Shown here: one piece after another, positions 24,723 through 36,908 of the stretch
How positions within the stretch are numbered: the first letter of the stretch is position 1
How the letters are laid out: each line of letters begins with the position of its first letter
Source: Pithys albifrons albifrons
Taxonomy: Eukaryota > Chordata > Aves > Passeriformes > Thamnophilidae
Length of the DNA stretch: 64,000 nucleotides
NCBI RefSeq assembly: GCF_047495875.1
Contig: NC_092474.1
Span: 13,304,073-13,368,072, forward strand
Direction of reading: 5' to 3'
Position numbers and translations under genes: made by a program
The notes under the pieces: generated by a model
Databases searched by the model: none
What the model was told of the DNA's origin: nothing
Seen by the model: only the letters and a program-made list of their open reading frames with translations

Positions 24723-26140
24723 CAGCCTCCCTGAAAAGTAGCTCCAACTCCATCGTCGCTTCGGAAAAAAACAAGTTATTTAGAAAAAGGCAACTCCATG
24801 CATTTTTATTTGAAGGAGATAGTGGCAGAAGAGCAGAGCTATTCTACAGCTGCAGGGAGAAGAGCTGAGAGACAGGTGAATGCAAAGCAGCCCCAGGCCC
24901 TGTGGCTTAGCTAAAGCCCCACTTGCAAACAAGTCATCCGAAAATACTCAGGTGCCACTCGCTGGGCTTGGAATTGGCTCCGAGAGGTGCACGAGGATGT
25001 GCAAAGGCTCTTCGACCTCCTTGCCTTTGAAGGAGCCTTATATATTCTCTGCACCCTGATCCTCCTGCTATTTTGAACTATCTGAAGTTCAGGAAGGAAA
25101 AGGAATTCTTAAAAAAACCTTATTTTGAAAAGAGGGATGAAGCAAATCTTTGGGTTGAGATGGCTGCGTCACCAGAGCCCAACTCCTCTTTGGAACAGTA
25201 ATAATAGTTATTATTAATAAAAATTAATGATGCTGTCACAGCAATGATTTATTTCTTGGCCAGGAGGGATGTCAGCGCGTGGTTTCCTCTGCCCAGACTC
25301 AGAGAGGATCCCTGGCATTGGGGGTGTTCATTAAAAATAAGGAATTACCCCAAAGAGGATCCCTGGCATTGGGGGTGTTCATTAAAAATAAGGAATTACC
25401 CCAAAGAGGATCCCCGACATTGGGGGTGCTCATTAAAAATAAGGAATGATCCTGAAGAGGATCCCTGGCATTGGGGGTGTTCATTAAAAATAAGGAATTA
25501 CCCCAAAGAGGATCCCTGACATTGGGGGTGTTCATTAAAAATAAGGAATTACCCCAAAGAGGATCCCCGACATTGGGGGTGCTCATTAAAAATAAGGAAT
25601 GATCCTAGAGAGGATCCCTGGCATTGAAGGTGCTCAGAAAAAATAAGGAATTACCCTAAAGGGGATCCCTGGCATTGAGGGTGTTCATTAAAAATAAGGA
25701 ATTACCCCAAAGAGGATCCCTGACATTGGGGGTGTTCATTAAAAATAAGGAATTACCCCAAAGAGGATCCCTGATGTTGAGGGTGCTAAGAAAAAATAAG
25801 CAATGGCCCTAGAAAGGATCCCTGGCATTGAAGGTGCTCATTAAAAATAAGGAATGATCCTAGAGAGGATCCCTGGCATTGAGGGTGCTCAGAAAAAATA
25901 AGGAATTACCCTAAAGAGGATCCCTGGCATTGAGGGTGTTCATTAAAAATAAAGAATTACCCCAAAGAGGATCCCTGATGTTGAGGGTGCTCAGAAAAAT
26001 TAAGGACTGACCCTGAAGAGGATCCCTGGCATTGAGGGTGCTCATAAAAAATAAGGAATTACCCCAAAGAGGATCCCTGGCATTGAGGGTGCTATGAAAA
26101 ATTAAGGAATGGCCCTGAAGAGGATCCCTGGCATTGAAGT

Positions 26141-26220
26141 GACTTAAGAGTTGGACTTGATGATCCTTGTGGGTCCCTTCCAGCTCAGAACAGTCTGTGA
26201 TTCTGTCTGTGATTCTGAAA
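26141..26220 (+). mobile_element. CR1 tail inside the 51-bp array, copy 1
   Basis: AGTTGGACTTGATGATCCTT through GGGTCCCTTCCAGCTCAG to GTGATTCTGTCTGTGATTCTG is a CR1 3' end interrupting the array. Its duplicate is 438 bp to the right. Confidence 0.88.
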
Positions 26221-26578
26221 GGGCTCAGAAAAATTGAGGAATGATCCCAAAGAGGATCCCTGGCATTGAGGGTGCTATGAAAAATTAAGGACTGACCCTG
26301 AAGAGGATCCCTGGCATTGAGGGTGCTATGAAAAATTAAGGACTGACCCTGAAGAGGATCCCTGGCATTGAGGGTGCTATGAAAAATTAAGGACTGACCC
26401 TGAAGAGGATCCCTGGCATTGAGGGTGCTCAGAGAAATTAAGGAATGACCCCAAAGAGGATCCCTGGCATTGAGGATGCTCAGAGAAATTAAGGAATGGC
26501 CCTAGAGAGGATCCCTGGCATTGAAGGTGCTATGAAAAATTAAGGAATGACCCTGAAGAGGATCCCTGGCATTGAAGT

Positions 26579-26658
26579 GACTTAAGAGTTGGACTCGATG
26601 ATCCTCGTGGGTCCCTTCCAGCTCAGAACAGTCTGTGATTCTGTCTGTGATTCTGAAA
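26579..26658 (+). mobile_element. CR1 tail inside the 51-bp array, copy 2
   Basis: Nearly identical to the copy at 26141, differing at two positions (GACTCGATGATCCTCG versus GACTTGATGATCCTTG). The identical junctions show that it arose by duplication of array sequence, not by a second insertion. Confidence 0.88.
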
Positions 26659-27739
26659 GTGCTCAGAAAAATTAAGGACTGACCCTGAAGAGGATCCCTG
26701 GCATTGAGGGTGCTCCGAGAAATTAAGGAATGGCCCTAGAGAGGATCCCTGGCATTGGGGGTGTTCATTAAAAATAAGGAATTACCCCAAAGAGGATCCC
26801 TGATGTTGAGGGTGCTAAGAAAAAATAAGCAATGGCCCTAGAAAGGATCTCTGGCATTGAGGGTGCTCAGAAAAATTAAGGAATGACCCCAAAGAGGATG
26901 CCTGGCATTGAAGGTGTTCATTAAAAATAAGGAATTACCCCAAAGAGGATGCCTGGCATTGAAGGTGCTCAGAAAAAAATAAGGAATTACCCTAAAGAGG
27001 ATCCCTGGCTTTGAGGGTGTTCAGAGCAATTAAGGAATTACCCTAAAGAGGATCCCTGGCATTGAGGGTGCTCAGAGAAATTAAGGAATGGCCCTAAAGA
27101 GGATCCCTGGCATTGAGGGTACTCAGAAAAAATAAAGAATGACCCTAAAGAGGATCCCTGGCATTGAGGGTGCTCAGAGAAATTAAGGAATGGCCCTAAA
27201 GAGGATCCCTGGCATTGGGGGTGCTCAGAAAAAATAAAGAATGACCCTAGAGGATCCCTGGCATTGAGGATGCTCAGAAGAATTATGGAATGATGCTGAG
27301 ATGGCACTCAGCAGTGAAGGGAAGAGCTGGCACGAGCAGAAGGACGTGGTGGGACCATCTCTCAGCAGGGCACTCGATCACAGGCGTTTCCTTAAACATT
27401 ATTTAAATCCCTTCCTCTCCAGCAAAGCTGCCTTAAGTACTTTCCCAGAGAAATCACAGCCAAAATAGAAATGTGGCATTTTGAAACCCTCTTAAAACAC
27501 AAAGGAGAACCTTCCCCTGGAGCGTCCTCCACCAGAGGAGCACGTTAAGGAACAGCCTCCGGCGGGGCTTTGATGCTACAATGGGGAAGGAAAGCTCTGC
27601 CGGCACCGACGCCGCCCCGACATCAAACACTCCGGCAGAGGATCTGCTGCCTTTGCCCATCCCTGCCCAGCCTCTTGGCTCAGGAAATTCCAGGATATTC
27701 CTTCCCCAGCTGCCCAAAGCAACGCTGTCTGCGGGTGGA

Positions 27740-27960
27740 AGATATATACTCACTTAATGTATATATTAATACACGTATTGACTTTCCTGTTGTCAGTCGT
27801 TATCAAGATTTATCCAGCCTGATGGCCTCTTATTGATTGGGAGGGAGTGTATTCCCACGGGTCAATCCATCCTGATCCAGCCTGTGGCATGAAGTCAATA
27901 CCTATTTATTATATGATCTACGAGCTCCATTATTTAACTGCCAGGAAAGGGAAAGCAGCA
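27740..27960. promoter_or_regulatory. AT-rich conserved-looking intronic block
   Basis: This block is unlike the repeat-rich DNA around it: AT-rich, with ATGTATATATTAATACACG, CTTATTGATTGGGAGGG and TATTTATTATATGATC. Its composition fits a conserved non-coding element. No function can be read from it. Confidence 0.3.
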
Positions 27961-28109
27961 GAAAGTAAGAGAAGGGAAAAGAAACTTAGGGAGAGCGGGA
28001 TGATCCAGCTCCCAGAGAGGGAGGATGCTTAGGGGAAGCAGAACTCCATGGCTTTTGCTCCCAAAATACACCCAGGAGTGGGGAGAAAGGGGTGGGCACC
28101 TCAGAAATT

Positions 28110-29385
28110 ATCCAAGATCATGGAATGTCAGAATGGTTTGGGGTGGAGATCAACTAGTTCCAAATCTCACGGGCAGGGACACCTTCCACTGTCCCAGGTG
28201 GCTCCAAGCCCTGTCCAACCTGGCCCTGGACACTTCCAGGGATGAGGCAGCCACAGCTTCTCTGCCCAACCTGTGCCAGGGCCTGCCCACCCTCACAGCC
28301 AACAATTCCTTCCCAATATCCCATCTATCCCTGTCCTCTGGCAGTGGGAAGCCATTCCCCCTTGGCCTGTCAAGGATTGGTTCCAGCCCAACCCTGGGGA
28401 AAACAACGTGGCAGCTCCTGCTCAGTTTCCCTCCCACTGAGCAGGATTTAGAGCTTCTGCTTAACTTTCCAGAGCAGGAAAGCAGGCTGATAAGATGCCC
28501 TTTAATGAGTTGTAGCAAGGAAAAAAAAATCCAGTTTCACCAGATCCCAAAATGGTTTGGGTTGGAGATCAACTAGTTCCAAATCTCACGGGCAGGGACA
28601 CCTTCCACTGTCCCAGGTGGCTCCAAGCCCTGTCCAACCTGGCCCTGGACACTTCCAGGGATGGGGCAGCCACAGCTTCTCTGCCCAACCTGTGCCAGGG
28701 CCTGCCCACCCTCACAGCCAACAATTCCTTCCCCATATCCCATCTGTCCCTGCCCTCTGGCAGTGGGAAGCCATTCCCCCTTGGCCTGTCAAGGATTGGT
28801 TCCAGCCCAACCTTGAGGAAAACAATGTGGCAGCTCCTGCTCAGTTTCCCTCCCACTGAGCAGGATTTAAAGCTTCTGCTTAACTTTCCAGAGCAGGAAA
28901 GGAGGCTGATAAGATGCCCTTTAATGAGTTGTAGCAAGGAAAAAAAAATCCAGTTTCACCAGATCCCAGAATGGTTTGGGTTGGAGATCAACTAGTTCCA
29001 AATCTCATGGGCAGGGACACCTTCCACTGTCCCAGGTTGCTCCAAGCCCCATCCAACCTGGCCCTGGACACTTCCAGGGATGAGGCAGCCACAGCTTCTC
29101 TGGGCAACCTTTGTCAGGGCCTGCCCACCCTCACAGCCAACAATTCCTTCCCAATATCCCATCTATCCCTGTCCTCTGGCAGTGGGAAGCCATTCCCCCT
29201 TGGCCTGTCAAGGATTGGTTCCAGCCCAACCCTGGGGAAAACAACGTGGCAGCTCCTGCTCAGTTTCCCTCCCACTGAGCAGGATTTAGAGCTTCTGCTT
29301 AACTTTCCAGAGCAGGAAAGGAGGCTGATAAGATGCCCTTTAATGAGTTGTAGCAAGGAAAAAAAAATCCAGTTTCACCAGATCC
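28110..29385 (-). mobile_element. CR1-containing 419-bp unit in three tandem copies
   Basis: The marker AACTAGTTCC recurs at about 28152, 28571 and 28990, a period of 419 bp. Each unit holds a minus-orientation CR1 3' region (CACCTTCCACTGTCCCAGG, GGCAGCCACAGCTTCTCTG, CTCTGGCAGTGGGAAGCC) and a flank with GTTGTAGCAAGGAAAAAAAA. The three copies differ at only a few positions each. A further CR1-type end follows at 29390-29510. Confidence 0.93.
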
Positions 29386-29510
29386 CAGAATGGTTTGGGT
29401 TGGGAGAGGCATTAAAGACCATCTCATTCCAACCCCCTGCCCTGGGCAGGGATGCCACCCTGTAGATCAGCTTGCTCAGGGCTCCACCTAACCTGGCCTG
29501 GTTGCTCATT

Positions 29511-30750
29511 CAATTTGTTGTTCATTAAAGCTCAAATGGACAATGTGGATCCCTGGAGAAAGCAACAGGCTGGCTGCAAGCACAGGCACCAGCTTGCACA
29601 GCCATGGAGCATCCACTGGGAAAATCCACGTCCCCCAGCCTGTTCTCTCCTAAGTGCAACAGTTTCCACCCTTCCCCTTTCCTCCCACCCTTCTAATCAT
29701 GGTAAATATCCCCTCAGTCCCCAGCATCAAGATTTACAAGCCCCAAATCCTTCCCAGCTGAGCTGGGACACTGTAAATGTCAGGAGGTTTGGCACTGGGA
29801 GAGGCTTGGAAGGGCTGAGAGTTTAAAGTTTTGTCCAGAGCTCTGCCATCCCCACAGGGAGCAGGATATGGGGATAGGAGAACATCCCTTGGATGTAGCC
29901 AGGCTTGTTCCTCCTGGCATCAGAGCCAAGCATTAGATATTGCCCAAATCCAGCACAGAAATAAATTATAAAATCAAAATAACCCCCAATATTTAGCCCA
30001 TGTGCTGCAAGGAAATTATCCAGGAAAATACAGCTGTAGCATCTTGGATATTCTTCCCATCCCTCAATCTCACACCTTCCCTATTAATTAGGGCCACATC
30101 ATGTTATTAGAGCCAGTTTGCCACAGAGGAAAAAAGCAAACTCTCCTTTGATCTTCAGTATCTCACATGAGGAGAGGGACTGGCTTTATGTTCCCCACTC
30201 ACCAATCAGCTCCAGGGAAGGGCTTGGGAGATGCTCCCTCTCCAGCAGAAACACTCCAAGTTCCTCTGCTGAGAGGCACCTTCAACAAATTAATTCTTTT
30301 TCTATAGTTCTGCCAAGGTCAAGTTTAATTCCTAATGTTCTCCAATGTTCTCCTTGGTCTTCTTGGCACGTCACAGCAGGACCATAAATCACCAGTGGCC
30401 ATTGAGGTGACTCAGGTTGTACCCTGGAAAGCTGAAGTCACTCTGGCATCACACCATGACAAGAGAGGGGCCAAACTCCACCCTGAAGCACCTCAAGGAG
30501 CAAATCCCAGGTCGTCTGTGCCACTCTGAGTGCCACCTTTGAGCTTTTAACTGCAAGCCAAGTAGTCTTAGCAAAGCTGCACCAAATTCCACCCCCCTGA
30601 GCCAGTGGGAGTTCAAAGTCCAGGCAAACTCCAGCTCAAACCTCCTCTCTCTCCTGCACTTCAGACTGGATAACCTCATTCCTTCTTCCAAACATTCCCA
30701 TCCAACAGGAGCCATTGGTGACTCCACAGAAGCTGCACCCAGTGAGTTGA
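29511..30750. other. Intron, no repeat recognised
   Basis: No exon or element was recognised. Bases 29930-30110 are AT-rich. Confidence 0.4.
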
Positions 30751-30751
30751 G

Positions 30752-31770
30752 TCATAGAATCAGAGAATGGATTGGGTTGGAAAAGACCTCTGAGATCCTC
30801 AAGTCCAACCCTTGGGCCAACTCCACTCCCTTTACCAGATCATGGCACTCAGTGCCACGGCCAAGCTCAGCTGAAAAACCTCCAGGGATGGGGAATCCAC
30901 CCCCTCTCTGGGCAGCCCATTCCAATCCCTGAGCACTCTCTCTGCAAAGAATTTTTTCTGCTCTCCAACTTCAATTTCCCCTGGCAGAGCTTGAGCCCAT
31001 CGTGCCCCCTTGTCCTATTGCTGAGTGCCTGGGAGAAGAGACCAACCCCCACCTGGCCACAACTTCCCTTCAGGCAGTTCCAGACAGTGCTGAGGTCACC
31101 TCTGAGCCTCCTCTTCTCCAGGCTGAACACCCCCAGCTCCCTCAGCCTCTCCCCACAGCACTTGTGCTCCAGTCCCTTCTCCAGCCTCGTTGCTCTTCTC
31201 AGTTGGGTTGGAAGAGACCTCTGAGATCATCAAGTCCAATCCTTGATCCAATCCCACTGTGACCACCAGCCCAGGGCACTTTGTGCCCTGGACTGGTGAT
31301 CACAGTAGGGTTGGATCAAGACATGGTGGATTCTCTGTCCCTGGAGGTGTTTAAGAGGACACTCAGTGCCACATCCAGTCCCTTCTCCAGCCTCGTTGCT
31401 CTTCTCTGGCCCCGCTCCAGCCCCTCAATCTCTTGCCTCAACTGAGGGGCCCAGAACTGAACACAACACTCAAGCTGTGGCCTCCCCAAGGCAGAGTCCA
31501 GGGGAAGGGTCACTGCCCTGGGCCTGCTGGCCACGCTAGTTTGGATCCAGGCCAGGATCCCATTGGCCTTCTTGGCCACCTGGGCACACTGGTGGCTCCT
31601 GTTGAGCTTCCTGTCCCTCAGTCCCCCCAGGTCCCTCTGCCTGGCTGCTCTCCAGCCACTCTGTGCCCAGCCTGGAGCGCTGCAAGGGGTTGTTGTGGCC
31701 AAAGGGCAGGACCTGCACTTGGCCTTGTTGAACTCCATCCCATTGCAATCAGCCCATCTCTCCAGCCTAT
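30752..31770 (-). mobile_element. CR1 with nested palindromic insert
   Basis: A minus-orientation young CR1 (3' end at 30752) carries ORF2 C-terminal sequence on both sides of an insert at about 31201-31375. The insert begins with another CR1 3' end and contains a 38-bp inverted repeat (arms 31242-31279 and 31283-31320, four mismatches, 3-nt loop). Direct repeats of 31 bp flank the insert (31170-31200 and 31376-31406). The element is inactive. Confidence 0.93.
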
Positions 31771-32365
31771 CTGTGTTGATCCCCTCACTTCCATTACACT
31801 CTCACTGAGAACTTGGATCAATAAGCATTAAAATCCCCCCTTTTTTCCCTCCAAGAAGAACCCCCAGAATCCTCAAACATTGTAATTTCTGCAACTCACT
31901 CTTTTGTGGGTGATTTGAGCTGTATTAGGAAAGGCTTAGTTAGACTTTGTCCTTTGGAGGACCCCCCGTGTGGCTCAGGCTTTACCCCCATTCCCAGGCC
32001 CAAGGAGATGCTATGAGCTTCCCCAAGCCTGGCTTTGTCTCCTTCAACACCAGCAAACCCAATTTGTTATTCCCCTGAGTGCAGGCAAACACTTTTTCAG
32101 TCCTTTCATTTCCACCGAGCTGAGGACTTTGATGCTGTTTCGCGCCACCCATTAAGCAGCGCTCAAAGCTCCAAGGCTCACACTCACTCTTGCTCAAGAC
32201 TAATTAAGATGAATGTTAACTGTCCCCACCGCTCATTACCCAAGAGAAGATCTATTAGTGGCTCTGATGGAAGTGTTCCTTGGAGTCACCACCTCCCAGT
32301 GCTGAAAAATGCTGGATTTTCTGCCTTTCCTTTCCGTCCCAGACGGTCACAGACACAACTCAAGA
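31771..32365. other. Intron, no repeat recognised
   Basis: No exon, RNA or recognised repeat was found in this stretch. Confidence 0.4.
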
Positions 32366-32620
32366 ATCATAGCCTGCTTTGGGTTGGAAGAGACATTAAA
32401 GCTCTTCTCATTCCACCCCCTGCCATGGGCAGGACACCTTTCACCAGTCCAGGGTGCTCCAAGCCCTGTCCAGCCTGGTCTTGGACACTTCCAGGGATGG
32501 GGCAGCCACAGCTTCTCTGCCCAACCTGTGCCAGGGCCTGCCCACCCGCACAGAGAAGGATTCCTTCCCCATGTCCCACCTATCCCTGCCCTCTGGCAGT
32601 GGGAAGCCATTCCCCCTTGT
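32366..32620 (-). mobile_element. CR1 3' region, second subfamily
   Basis: A minus-orientation copy running from GGGTTGGAAGAGACATTAAAG through CCTGCCATGGGCAGG and GGCAGCCACAGCTTCTCTG to CTCTGGCAGTGGGAAGCC. It is 5'-truncated. Confidence 0.9.
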
Positions 32621-32849
32621 CCAGAGTCAGGGTGTGCCAGAACTGTGCTCAAGGGAAGAGCAGAAAAGCTTCCCCAAACTCATCCTCCTGAAGGAGGGAG
32701 TGGATGGTCTGCAGACACAGAGCCTGTGGATTGAGGGCAAATCCTGGGAGGAAAGCAGGCTCCAGGAAGAGGAGACATGGCACCAATGGAGCATGAGCCT
32801 CCAGGCTGGAGGAGGCGGGGGACAGGCAGAAGGACACACGTGTCCCCAG

Positions 32850-33110
32850 GTGTGGTTGGAAAGGCCCTTTAAAGCTCATCTTTTTCCATCCCCTGCCATG
32901 GGCAGGGACACTTTCCACCAGCCCAGGTTGCTCCAAGCCCTGTCCAACCTGGCCTTGGACACTCCCAGGGATGGGGCAGCCACAGTTTCTCTGCCCAACC
33001 TGTGCCAGGCCCTGCCCATCCTCACAGCCAACAATTCCTTCCCAATATCCCATCTGTCCCTGCCCTCTGGCAGTGAAAAGCCATTCCCCTTGTCCTGTTC
33101 CCCCAACACC
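32850..33110 (-). mobile_element. CR1 3' region, second subfamily
   Basis: Same subfamily and orientation as the copy at 32366, about 230 bp to the right. Its 3' end is at 32850 (GTGTGGTTGGAAAGGCCC) and the ORF2-proximal end is near 33110. Confidence 0.9.
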
Positions 33111-33114
33111 ACAT

Positions 33115-34129
33115 CCAAAGTCCTTCTCCAGCTCCCCTGGAGCTCCTTTAGGCACTGGAAGGGGCTCTCAGGTCTCCCTCCTCTTCTCCATCCCACCCTC
33201 AGCAAGCTGCTACCTCAGTTTCCCCTCCCAGTTTTCCCTGTGGGGTGTCAGCTTTGGAGGGGGAGATTTCTTTCTGCTAATCAGACAATCCTTGAATATC
33301 ACAAGCAATCAGGAAGGAAAACGTAGGGATGTGAAAAAGTAAAAATAAACTCCTCTATAAATAACCCCCTTCCGGCAGCGCCGGCTGGCACGACGTGGTG
33401 AAGCCCCTTCCAGGGACAGGCAGCTGCTCCCAGGGTGCCAACAGGAAAACACAGATTTCTTTAATAGCTCCAAGAAATTGGTCTTGGTGGAAAGAAAACT
33501 GGCTTGGAGCGACCACCTCTGGGCACCCAGAAGAAAAGGGGCTGCACAGTCCCAGTCCTGTCCCAGGGAGGAGCACAGGGAGGGGTGGGAGAGGAAATCC
33601 AGAGGTCCTGGATTTGCTCTGGGCAGCTGGGAATGGTTTCCCCCCACACACTCCTTGCAAAGCCTGGTTTAAAGTTATTCCAATAAACCCACAGGGAGAA
33701 CTTGAGTCCCTTTGGAAAATGTCTGTTTGAAGAGCAATGCTCTCCACTGCTCGGGGTCACTGGTCTCCCTCCTCCCCCTGTGCCACATCCTGACCATTCC
33801 CAACATCCTGAATCATTCCCAGTATCCTTGACCATTCCAATCCAGCTCATGTCACACTGTCCTCTTCCCAAGACTCATTCCCTGCCACACCCAAGCAGCA
33901 GCTCCCATCTGTGCCATGGCAGAAAAGTCCCCAGGGTTGGTACAGCCCTTAGGAAACACCTGAAAGGTGCATGGGATGGACTTTCATGTGGTGAGAAGGC
34001 TCTTCCCTCCAGGAGATGTTCAGAGACGACCCAAGAAGCCCCAAAAATGTTCCACCAAGGACAGACCAGACAAGGATTGTGGGCACAAGGGCAAGGAGCA
34101 TCCCTAGATATAAGGATGAGATTAGACAG
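33115..34129. other. Intron, no repeat recognised
   Basis: No exon or element was recognised. Confidence 0.35.
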
Positions 34130-34474
34130 CAGGTGAGGCCTTGGCACAGGTTGGGCAGAGAAGCTGTGGCTGCCCCAGCCCTGGAAGTGTCCAAGGCCAG
34201 GTGGGATGGGGCTTGGAGCACACCCTGGGACAGTGGAAGGTGTCCCTGCCCATGGCAGGACTAGATGAACTCTTAGGTCCCTTCCCACCCAAACTATTCT
34301 ATAATCCTACAACCCCTGTGCTGTCACCCTGGAAGATGTGAAGGAGGCTTTGCCCTCAGAGCCCCAAGGTGCCTCCTGGGGAAGCACCAGCAGAACAGAG
34401 CCCCATGGGAAGCTTCAAAGCAGGAAAACTGTGTCTGGAAATGACCTGTGGGCTAAGGGATACGTACTCATGTA
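34130..34474 (+). repeat. Duplicated CR1-plus-flank segment, copy 1
   Basis: A plus-orientation CR1 3' end (34130-34312) is followed by about 160-190 bp of non-CR1 sequence (CTGTCACCCTGGAAGATGTG to ATACGTACTCATG). The whole block recurs at about 62165-62482 in the same orientation. In the non-CR1 part I count a single substitution, an ACG to ATG change. Confidence 0.93.
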
Positions 34475-34634
34475 GTCCTGGGCTTCCCAAAATCCTCTGA
34501 GGCTGAGCTGAGTCCTCTCCCAGCATCTCCACTGGCTTTCCTGCATCCTCAGGGCCAGCCCAGCACCAGCACTGGCCACGAGCCAAACTCCAGTAGGATA
34601 AAACCAAACAGGATTCCAGTTGCAATTGTAGAAT

Positions 34635-34870
34635 TATCATGATCACAGAATCCCAGAATGGTTGGGGTTGGAAGGACCTTAAAGATGATCTTATTCCACC
34701 CCCTGCCATGGGCAGGGACACCTCCCACCAGCCCAGGGTGCTCCAAGCCCTGTCCAACCTGGCCTGGGACACTCCCAGGGATGGGGCAGCCACAGCTTCT
34801 CTGCCCAACCTGTGCCAGGGCCTGCCCACCCTCACAGGGGAAAAATCCTTCCCAAAATCCCATCTAAATC
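34635..34870 (-). mobile_element. CR1 3' region, second subfamily
   Basis: A minus-orientation CR1 3' end starting ATCACAGAATCCCAGAATGG and running to CTCACAGGGGAAAAATCC. It is 5'-truncated. Confidence 0.9.
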
Positions 34871-34879
34871 TACTCTCCT

Positions 34880-35865
34880 TCATCTTCAGGCTGATGTTGA
34901 TTCAGCTTTAGAAGAATGTGAATTAAAACACATCATTGGTTGTAGGTAAAGACCAAGCAAGGCCCAGAGACGTTGTGAGCTCAGGTTATACTTTGGGCAA
35001 TTCAATAATGTTGTACTTTGACCTTAAAAAAAAAAAGGACCAAGTCCAGCTGGAAAGAGAAACACTCCCCAGCCCTCATCTTAATGCATCAGGCTGTGCA
35101 GAGCACAGATTTGTTTTGTCAAACTGTCAGAAGTGGCACCTTTATGGTTTTCTATAAAGAGGCATTAGAATAGAAAACACTTTGTGGCTAAAAAAAAAAA
35201 TTTAAATAAAGGCCTATATTGCCCAGGTTTGGATATTGAATAGCATTGAAAAGCTGAGCAAATAGGGATGGATGCAAAGGGCTCGTGGAGCGGGATGGAG
35301 ACGCTGCATTTTCCTCTGGGAACACATGGATGGGGCCTCTGACTCATCCATCAATACATGTGTTTGCACACTTTTCCAACAGCTTTTGGCCTGAAGCTGG
35401 TTAATAGATGGAGATCTGAAATGCTGCTGAATTGTCCCAGATGGCTAATTTTTGGTCCAGAATAAAAGGCATAATTTTTTCCAGTCCCCAGCTGGGGAGA
35501 GCCAGCCCTGCTTTGGAGTCACCCTGTCTCCAGAGGATGCAACTCCCAAGCCCAGGACCCCACCAGAGTAGGAAGTGCCACAAATTTGGGTTGAAACCCT
35601 TTCCTGTTGCACAAGGAGCAGAGCAAAGCTCCTCCTCACCCTTGCAGAGCTGCCCCGTGTGGGATCAAGGGGCTGGGAGGTGCCACCTCCAAGGGAACAT
35701 TAGGAGAGGATGATGCAATATTTCATCACTAATGGCTGTTGGAAGCTTTGCCTTTTCATTGCTCTTTGAAATGGTGCCAGGAGGAAAGTTCAACCTCACC
35801 TTGGGGAAACTTCTGCAAGAGAAAGTAACCTGAGGTGGGATGTGAAGCTGCTCCATGTCAAAGCC
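34880..35865. other. Intron, no repeat recognised
   Basis: Partly AT-rich (34900-35250), with two A runs near 35025 and 35190. No exon or element was recognised. Confidence 0.4.
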
Positions 35866-35869
35866 ATTG

Positions 35870-36283
35870 CTGGAGCACAAGTGCTGTGGGGAGAGGCTGA
35901 GGGAGCTGGGGGTGTTCAGCCTGGAGAAGAGGAGGCTCAGAGGTGACCTCAGCACTGTCTGGAAGTGCCTGAAGGGAAGTTCTGGCCAGGTGAGGGTTGG
36001 TCTCTTCTCCCAGGCACTCAGCAATAGGACAAGGGGGCACCATGGGCTCAAGCTCTGCCAGGGGAAATTGAAGTTGGAGAGCAGAAAAAATTCTTTGCAG
36101 AGAGAGTGCTCAGGCATTGGAATGGGCTGCCCAGAGAGGGGGTGGATTTCCCATCCCTGGAGGTTTTTCAGCTGAGCTTGGCCGTGGCACTGAGTGCCAT
36201 GATCTGGTAAAGGGACTGGAGTTGGACCAAAGGTGGGACTTGATGATCTCGGAGGTCTTTTCCAACCCAATCCATTCTATGGG
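35870..36283 (+). mobile_element. CR1 retrotransposon 3' fragment, plus orientation
   Basis: A young-subfamily CR1 from GAGCACAAGTGCTGTGGGG to AACCCAATCCATTCTATGG. It encodes GERLRELGVFSLEKRRL and the ORF2 C terminus, with a one-base loss in the run after GAGCAGAAA that shifts the frame. Confidence 0.93.
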
Positions 36284-36604
36284 GTGGAGGTGAAGGAAAG
36301 GACTGAATTCCCAGAAATAAACATACCTCACATGACAGGAGCTGCTCCGGGAGCTGGTGCAGCCTCTTTGCCTCATGGCCAGCTGGGATTTTGTGGTTGC
36401 CCTTCCATGCAGGGAGCACAATGGGGGCTCCGTGCTGTGTTTCCCAGCAGGCTGTGGGGGACAGCAGGAATGTGGGAATCCCTTGGGATCAAGGCAGCTC
36501 TGGAGGGGTTACATGGTTTAGGAGAAACCCAAAATCCCAGCTGGCTCCACAGGAAGATGCAAGAAGCCTTCCAGTCTTCCAGTGCTTAAAGTAGCTCCAG
36601 AAGA

Positions 36605-36908
36605 GCTGGAGACAGACTGTGAACAGGGGCCTGGAGGAACAGGACAAGGGGAATGGCTTCCCACTGCCAGAGGGCAGGGATAGATGGGATATGGGGACAG
36701 AATTCTTCCTTGTGAGGGTGGGCAGGTTCTGGCACAGGTTGGGCAGAGAAGCTGTGGCTGCCCCATCCCTGGGAATGTCCAAGGTCAGGCTGGACAGGGC
36801 TTGGAGCAACCTGGGACAGTGGGAGGTGTCCCTGCCCATGGCAGGGGTTGGGATGAGATGGACTTTAAAGTCCCTTCCCACCCAAACCATTCCAGGATTC
36901 CATGACAA
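36605..36908 (+). mobile_element. CR1 3' region, second subfamily, plus orientation
   Basis: GGAATGGCTTCCCACTGCC through AGAAGCTGTGGCTGCCCC and CCTGCCCATGGCAGGGG to CATTCCAGGATTCCATGA. It ends 220 bp before the donor of the P-loop exon. Confidence 0.9.

Larger units (their letters stand above)
25302..27290. repeat. 51-bp minisatellite, about 38 copies
   Basis: Units contain GAGGATCCCTGGCATTG, GTGTTCATTAAAAATAAGG or GTGCTCAGAAAAATTAAGG, and a CCCCAAA or CCTGAA spacer. The period measured at 25304 and 25355 is 51 bp, and most units carry a BamHI site. Several unit types alternate in blocks, indicating higher-order expansion. Two units end in an inserted CR1 tail (26141-26220 and 26579-26658). 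Confidence 0.96.

Noticed and set aside
24388..24868. Arg/Gly- or Leu/Pro-rich frames across the GGA repeat
   Set aside because: Microsatellite translation only.
25302..27290. Regular repeats with spacers, resembling a CRISPR array
   Set aside because: Units are contiguous and variable throughout with no unique spacers. The context is avian intron.
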